Assembly (NCBI GenBank): GCA_003554345.1
Contig: PWGE01000222.1
Coordinates: forward strand, 1 to 9,364
Origin: Candidatus Sumerlaeota bacterium
GTDB lineage: Bacteria > Sumerlaeota > T1SED10-198M
Length of the DNA: 9,364 nucleotides
Reading direction: 5' to 3'
The notes under the pieces are model-generated. The model did not search any database. It saw nothing but the letters and a program-made list of their open reading frames with translations, and was not told where the DNA came from. This document shows positions 5,380 to 9,364 of this stretch, piece by piece. Each line of letters opens with the position of its first letter. Positions within the stretch are counted from its first letter, which is position 1. Both the position numbers and the translations under genes were made by a program.

Positions 5380-5925
5380 ATGAAAAAAAAACAGCCTAAA
5401 CTCATTGATACTTTTCAATACCGGTACCTTTTCCAGATTCTTTTCCTCTTTACTTTCTTTTTGATTATAACAGTCTTCCTGACTATTGCCTTCACCCTGA
5501 TTGTTTTCCACTGGGAATTTTTTCTTTCGAGGTACTGGCTATGGACCTGGGTCTACTGTCTGCTGCTCGCATTCCTGCTGGGATTATTGTTTTTCCGCTG
5601 GATATTCCGTTATTCTTTACGAATTGTCCTGCCAATTCATCAATTGAAGAGCTCTTTATCCCGCTTGCTGGCAGGGAATACTGAACAAACTCTCAAGGTT
5701 GAAAAAAGGATGGAATGGGCTGAACTTCTCAGGTTATACAATAAAGTGTTAAAAAAAATCAATGCTGATATGTCTTTATATCATGAGACACTTCTGGATA
5801 CTATCAAAGAGTTAGACGTAATGAAAGAGCTCATTACCCAATTACCACCCTGTGCCCAGAAAACAAAACTGCTCGAACGCGTCAAACAATTGCAACAATC
5901 CTGCTTACTTGAAAATAAAGAATGA
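5380..5925 (+). CDS. Two-TM HAMP-domain protein without sensor or output domain
   Basis: The 181-residue product has TM1 at about 17-43, an outside loop of only about 9 residues (44-52), TM2 at about 53-75, then a HAMP-like segment (78-128) with the conserved proline (P85 in VLPIHQL), GN at 99-100 (the usual GD place) and E115 before the second helix. The remaining residues to 181 are charged and heptad-like, probably a coiled coil. HAMP domains transmit signals between membrane helices and kinases or methyl-accepting domains, but here neither a periplasmic sensor nor a catalytic or signalling output is present. It may sense the membrane itself or dimerise with another protein. GAGG at 5371-5374, 5 nt before the ATG, supports the start. 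The stop overlaps the next start (ATGA). It could be a remnant of a longer receptor, but its neat junctions argue for an intact gene. Confidence 0.72.
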   Translation: MKKKQPKLIDTFQYRYLFQILFLFTFFLIITVFLTIAFTLIVFHWEFFLSRYWLWTWVYCLLLAFLLGLLFFRWIFRYSLRIVLPIHQLKSSLSRLLAGNTEQTLKVEKRMEWAELLRLYNKVLKKINADMSLYHETLLDTIKELDVMKELITQLPPCAQKTKLLERVKQLQQSCLLENKE

Positions 5926-6896
5926 AACACATTTTCGGACCTGTACCATCTCGCCGACTGGGCAATTCTCTGGGAATAGACGTTGTTCCTTCTAAAACAT
6001 GCACTTTGAACTGTATATATTGTGAATGTGGCATAACCAATCATTCCCCAGACACTCCAGCTTCTTACTTCTCCCTTTCCTCTGTAAGGCACCAGTTGCA
6101 AGAGGCATTAGCTTCCATACCTGATGGATCATTGGATTATATTACTTTTTCCGGCAGCGGAGAACCTACTCTTAACAAGAACCTGGGAGAAATCATACAA
6201 TGGGTAGTTCAACACCGGCAGGAAAAAGTCGCTGTTATTACCAACTCCACCCTTTTGTATCAGGAAAACGTTCGCGAGGCATTAAAAAATGCTCACCTTA
6301 TAATGCCTACCCTTTGCACCACCAATGCCAGCACTTTTTCAAAAATCCATCGTCCCGTTTCTGACAGGATAACCGTAGAAAAGGTCATGGAAGGTATAAG
6401 ACTTTTCAGCAAATCTTATGAAGGAGAAATACATATAGAAATATTTTTTGTCCCTGGTTTAAATGATACAAGTACCGAAATAAAAAATCTCATACGATTT
6501 TTAAAAACCATTTCCTTCCAAAAAATTTATTTAAACACCGCCAACAGACCCGGGACAGAACCTGAGGTAAAGAAAATGACCCACTCCAGGTTACTTGATC
6601 TAAAGCAGGCTTTCCCTTCAGACTGGATTGTAGAAACATCGGGAGATTATTTCACAAAAAAAGATAAAACCATACAATATGCATGGAAAAGCTTGAAGGA
6701 AATGTTACTCCGACGTCCTGTCGCCCTATCAGAACTATCAAAGATGACCGGATTGGATGATACCCAACTTTTACAGGAATTGCAAAAACTGGCGCACACC
6801 AATAAATTATCCTTGAAAAAATACCAACAAAATGGTTTTTATTTCCTTCGCTTCTTCCATCAACAGGATGCCAATGAACGCTATTTTTCAGGTTGA
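5922..6896 (+). CDS. Radical SAM protein, COG0731 (TYW1-related)
   Basis: This 324-residue enzyme belongs to the radical SAM group annotated as wyosine/imidazoG37 tRNA synthetase-like Fe-S oxidoreductases. It opens with the family hallmark FGPVPSRRLGNSLGID (5-20), then the [4Fe-4S]-binding CTLNCIYC (C27, C31, C34) and the SAM-binding FSGSGEPTL (76-84). A C-terminal part (about 253-310, with RRPVALSELSKMTGLDDTQL) looks like a winged helix that could bind nucleic acid. The radical chemistry is safe to infer from the cluster motif; the substrate is not known for bacterial members, and wyosine synthesis itself is mainly archaeal and eukaryotic. The start overlaps the preceding stop by ATGA and has no good Shine-Dalgarno site, so translation probably depends on coupling. 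The gene's end overlaps the ABC ATPase start by 23 bp. Confidence 0.86.
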   Translation: MKHIFGPVPSRRLGNSLGIDVVPSKTCTLNCIYCECGITNHSPDTPASYFSLSSVRHQLQEALASIPDGSLDYITFSGSGEPTLNKNLGEIIQWVVQHRQEKVAVITNSTLLYQENVREALKNAHLIMPTLCTTNASTFSKIHRPVSDRITVEKVMEGIRLFSKSYEGEIHIEIFFVPGLNDTSTEIKNLIRFLKTISFQKIYLNTANRPGTEPEVKKMTHSRLLDLKQAFPSDWIVETSGDYFTKKDKTIQYAWKSLKEMLLRRPVALSELSKMTGLDDTQLLQELQKLAHTNKLSLKKYQQNGFYFLRFFHQQDANERYFSG

Positions 6897-7554
6897 ATTG
6901 AAAAGAATATACAGGCAACTTCGAAGCCACCAGAAAAATATCATTCAAGATGTCTCTTTCCATGCTTCACCGGGATCCGTCATTGATATCACAGGAACCT
7001 CCGGCAGTGGAAAAACCACCCTTCTACTGGCACTCAATTTACAGGTACCTTTTGAAGGCTTTATTCGTTTCGGGGACAAAAAACATGATGCCTTTTCTCC
7101 ACCCTACTGGAGAGCCACCATTTCTTATCTTCCTTCCAAAATCCAGCCGGTTTCACAGTCCATAAAGTCATTTTTGCTGTATCCTTTTTCTTTTCGTATT
7201 CATAGAGAAAAAAAAACGCCCTCAATCCCCACCATTCTTTCTCTGATGAAAGAGTTAGCCTGTCCCCTTTCCCTGGACGAAAATATACAGGAAGTGTCGC
7301 TGGGACAACAGTATCGCCTGAGTTTTCTACGTCTTTATCTTTTGCAACCATCAGTCTATTTGCTTGACGAACCCTTTGCCAATCTTGATCCTGAGAATAT
7401 GAAAAGATTACATGGCATCCTTCAAAGAGAAGCAGAGAAAGGAAAAATCGTCATCAGGGGGATGCATACTACTTCAGAATATCCTGCTCATCAGACATTT
7501 GATATCAAAGAAGGAAAGTTTTTGACACAAAAGGACAACATCAATGTACATTGA
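6874..7554 (+). CDS. fetA: ABC transporter ATP-binding subunit, FetA-like
   Basis: A 226-residue cytosolic ATPase that should drive the FetB-like permease encoded next; in E. coli FetAB (YbbLM) exports iron and protects against peroxide. Walker A is GTSGSGKTT (41-49), Walker B VYLLDEP (161-167) with D165 and E166, D-loop ANLD (169-172), and the switch histidine is probably H198. The signature is VSLGQ (141-145) instead of LSGGQ, and the Q-loop position (YLPSKIQ, 85-91) seems to have serine in place of glutamine when set beside E. coli FetA from memory. ATP binding should be kept, but kinetics may differ. I chose the ATG at 6874, preceded by AGGA five bases away; an ATG at 6868 would add two residues, and 6832 would extend the overlap. 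It overlaps the radical SAM gene by 23 bp and the permease by 11 bp. Confidence 0.83.
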   Translation: MNAIFQVELKRIYRQLRSHQKNIIQDVSFHASPGSVIDITGTSGSGKTTLLLALNLQVPFEGFIRFGDKKHDAFSPPYWRATISYLPSKIQPVSQSIKSFLLYPFSFRIHREKKTPSIPTILSLMKELACPLSLDENIQEVSLGQQYRLSFLRLYLLQPSVYLLDEPFANLDPENMKRLHGILQREAEKGKIVIRGMHTTSEYPAHQTFDIKEGKFLTQKDNINVH

Positions 7555-8359
7555 AATCCCATTCTGGCGCCTCCTCATGCTGGCAATTCCCCTGGCATTC
7601 ACTCTTTTTCTTTTATATCTTATAAAAGTAAAATTTATCAGAGCTTACTGGATCGCCTCACTACGTGCCGTTATCCAGCTCATCATACTGGGCTGGATAT
7701 TCGCCTATATGTTTTATTATGAGAATATCTGGATATCAGTTGGTTTTCTTCTTGTTCTTTTTCTTTTCGCCTCATGGCACCTGATTTCGATGTTTTACCA
7801 TGTTCCCAGGGTAAAAGGACCGGTCTGTATCTCCCTGGGCATGGTGGGTTTTCTCATGCTTTTCTTCCTGCTCGGGGGTATTATTCATATTGAACCATGG
7901 TATAATATACAGTATCTATTACCGTTAGCGGGGATGGTTTTAGGAAATACAATGAACTCAGTCGCTCTTTCCAGCGAACGTTTCGTTTCTGAGCTGGAGG
8001 GAAATACTCTTACCATAGAGAGCCATCTTGCCCTGGGAGCAACTTCTTATGAAGCAGTAGCACCTTACATTCGCTCGGCTCTCTTTGCCAGTCTTTTGCC
8101 TGTCATTAATCGTACAGCCACCGTGGGAGTGGTCTCTATTCCCGGCATAATGAGCGGACAGATAATTGCGGGAATCGATCCCTTTCAGGCAGCAAAATAT
8201 CAAATAGCCATAATGATTTGCATTCTGACTGCAGATACTTTAGGAGCCATATTATCGGTATTCCTCATCTACCGTAATTATTTCGGAAGAAAAATTCCTT
8301 TAAAATACAAGGATGCCCGAACAAGAACATTCAAGGACACTGCTGATACAAATGAATAG
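7544..8359 (+). CDS. fetB: ABC transporter permease, FetB-like (UPF0014)
   Basis: The 271-residue integral membrane protein has about seven hydrophobic segments and the family's conserved patches: ASLRAVIQLIILG (38-50), LAGMVLGNTMNSVALSSERF (128-147), LALGATSYEA (162-171) and SIPGIMSGQIIAG (198-210) followed by DPFQAAKYQI (212-221). Length equals that of E. coli FetB (YbbM). With the FetA-like ATPase it forms a putative metal exporter, with iron as the characterised substrate in E. coli; the actual metal here is inference. AAGGA at 7531-7535 lies 8 nt before the ATG inside the ATPase gene. The 11-bp overlap upstream and 8-bp overlap downstream suggest coordinated stoichiometry. The family motifs are intact, in contrast to the degenerate ATPase motifs. 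Confidence 0.9.
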   Translation: MYIEIPFWRLLMLAIPLAFTLFLLYLIKVKFIRAYWIASLRAVIQLIILGWIFAYMFYYENIWISVGFLLVLFLFASWHLISMFYHVPRVKGPVCISLGMVGFLMLFFLLGGIIHIEPWYNIQYLLPLAGMVLGNTMNSVALSSERFVSELEGNTLTIESHLALGATSYEAVAPYIRSALFASLLPVINRTATVGVVSIPGIMSGQIIAGIDPFQAAKYQIAIMICILTADTLGAILSVFLIYRNYFGRKIPLKYKDARTRTFKDTADTNE

Positions 8360-9254
8360 AAAAAAATTAAAAATTGGCATTGGGTTTACGGCCCTGCTAG
8401 TAATATGGGCTGTTTCAATGTATGGGCTCTATTTGCGAGAAAAAGGGTATTTCATAGAAGCAGAAGAAATCAGACAATACCGGAGTTTTATTGACTTTGA
8501 ACTGCCCACCCAGCTGAATCAATACTATAAAATTTCAGTGCTGGATAATACAGTGGGTTATTATTACACCCGCTTAGAACCTCATGAAGAAGATTATTAT
8601 TACAATAAACACCAGGAACTGATGTTCATGCTCTCTGATTTAGGTGAAATGCCGTTGTACTTTAACATGCAGACGGAGTCTTCTCATAATCTGGACGGTT
8701 CCTTAATGTTTCAGGAAGGCACCCTGGAGGTAAATGAAGAAAATATCGATTTTCAGGGAAATGTAGTGAATGGAAGTGCTGTTTTTGATATAGATTACCG
8801 GGATAGAACCTATAATAGAGAATTCGAACTCCCCGACCATTATCTTACCCTTGACCTTTTTTCACCTTTTAATATCGACTTCAGTCAATTTGTTCTCCAG
8901 GAAACATACAAATTAGAAACTTTTTTTCCTCATCTGGTAGACTTTCCACAGTCTCTCTACCTCCGCTTGGAAGAAATTACAGAGATAACCCACAACGACC
9001 ATCGCGAGGAAGTGTATCTCGTCTATCTTTTTGATGAAAATGAAACATTTTCCAGCCAGCTGTGGGTTGATAAAGAAAACCAGGTACTCCAGCAGACCTT
9101 TCAAAATTTCGTCACCATAGAAAGAATCAACGATGAGGAACACGCCCTATTAGAGGAAGAATTTAAAAATCTTAAAGCAGGTCGCAGCTGGCAGGAATTA
9201 CCGGATCTTTCCCCCATTCTGGAAGGCGAATGGTGGCGGGGATTCCCCTTGTAA
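8352..9254 (+). CDS. Membrane-anchored envelope protein of unknown function
   Basis: A 300-residue protein with a basic start (MNRKKLK), one transmembrane helix (about 8-27) and a large acidic, aromatic-rich outside part that seems mostly beta. The segment from VGYYYTRL (68-75) to about 148, with alternating hydrophobic residues, LGE(M)P, a DGSL.MF step (115-120) and FQGNVVNG (134-141), reminds me of the domain that precedes transglutaminase-like domains in some bacterial exported proteins (IGY.. ..rL, dlSL.sF, G.v.g). That resemblance is weak and no catalytic Cys-His-Asp triad is present; there is no cysteine at all. It is the last gene of the operon, overlapping the permease stop by 8 bp. 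An ATG at 8313 would add 13 residues with no better support; AAGGA at 8333-8337 is rather far (14 nt) from 8352, so the exact start is uncertain. Confidence 0.72.
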   Translation: MNRKKLKIGIGFTALLVIWAVSMYGLYLREKGYFIEAEEIRQYRSFIDFELPTQLNQYYKISVLDNTVGYYYTRLEPHEEDYYYNKHQELMFMLSDLGEMPLYFNMQTESSHNLDGSLMFQEGTLEVNEENIDFQGNVVNGSAVFDIDYRDRTYNREFELPDHYLTLDLFSPFNIDFSQFVLQETYKLETFFPHLVDFPQSLYLRLEEITEITHNDHREEVYLVYLFDENETFSSQLWVDKENQVLQQTFQNFVTIERINDEEHALLEEEFKNLKAGRSWQELPDLSPILEGEWWRGFPL

Positions 9255-9298
9255 AAGCCATCTTCATCAGAGTTTCCCGTGATTTCTGACGTCTGTTT

Positions 9299-9322
9299 TT
9301 TTCAGATCTCTTCCTCTGAAAA
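9299..9322. repeat. Hairpin at the operon end containing a repeat copy
   Basis: TTTTCAGA (9299-9306) and TCTGAAAA (9315-9322) are perfect 8-bp inverted repeats with an 8-nt loop, 45 bp after the last stop codon. On the + strand no T-run follows, so it is not a classic terminator, although a T7 run (9296-9302) precedes and overlaps it. A smaller stem, TCAGA (9267-9271) with TCTGA (9285-9289), lies just upstream and is followed 6 bases later by that T-run; it could be a weak terminator. Confidence 0.4.
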
Positions 9323-9324
9323 TA
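9312..9324 (-). repeat. Dispersed 13-mer repeat, copy 3 (reverse)
   Basis: Reads TATTTTCAGAGGA on the minus strand, an exact match to the copies at 78-90 and 527-539, within the hairpin at the end of the operon. Confidence 0.6.
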
Positions 9325-9364
9325 AACCCTACAAAATATAAGGGACTTTAATCAAGAAACTTGA

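Overview
The window looks like bacterial chromosome: moderately AT-rich, consensus sigma70-type promoters, Shine-Dalgarno sites, and tightly overlapping genes all on the + strand. Protein families (polyprenyl-phosphate-type glycosyltransferase, PTS EIIA, HAMP, FetAB-type ABC transporter, GspG-like domain) fit a bacterium, probably one with a complex envelope. I cannot assign a phylum from the sequence. No rRNA, tRNA, CRISPR array, transposase or phage gene is visible.

Layout. Bases 1-714 carry no convincing gene and are rich in short repeats: three clusters of 9-10 bp ATCCTGT-type units, an isolated perfect hairpin (GAGACGCAA arms), six TTTTCTG words, and two copies of a 13-mer (TATTTTCAGAGGA) that recurs on the opposite strand near 9312. 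A family 2 glycosyltransferase follows (715-1581). After a 444-bp gap comes a single-gene unit: a perfect TTGACA-17-TATAAT promoter with an adjacent dyad, a strong ribosome binding site, an exported protein made of two copies of one roughly 180-residue beta-rich domain (2026-3231), and a strong intrinsic terminator (3292-3354). Its signals suggest high expression.

After another 573-bp gap, an extended -10 promoter at about 3758 starts what appears to be one long operon running to 9254. Its eight genes are a PtsN-like PTS EIIA protein, a YihX-like HAD phosphatase, a membrane-anchored GspG-like protein, a two-TM HAMP-only protein, a TYW1-related (COG0731) radical SAM protein, a FetA-like ATPase, a FetB-like permease, and a membrane-anchored protein of unknown function. 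Gaps are at most 21 bp, and five of the seven junctions overlap, so translational coupling is likely.

How they work together is inference. The operon mixes a possible phospho-relay or regulatory protein (EIIA), a sugar-phosphate phosphatase, two small membrane proteins without obvious enzymatic domains, an Fe-S enzyme, and a putative metal exporter. An envelope, metal or iron-sulfur homeostasis theme is possible but not demonstrated. The most unusual members are the GspG-like protein without a prepilin leader, the HAMP protein without input or output domains, and the FetA homologue with degenerate ABC motifs.
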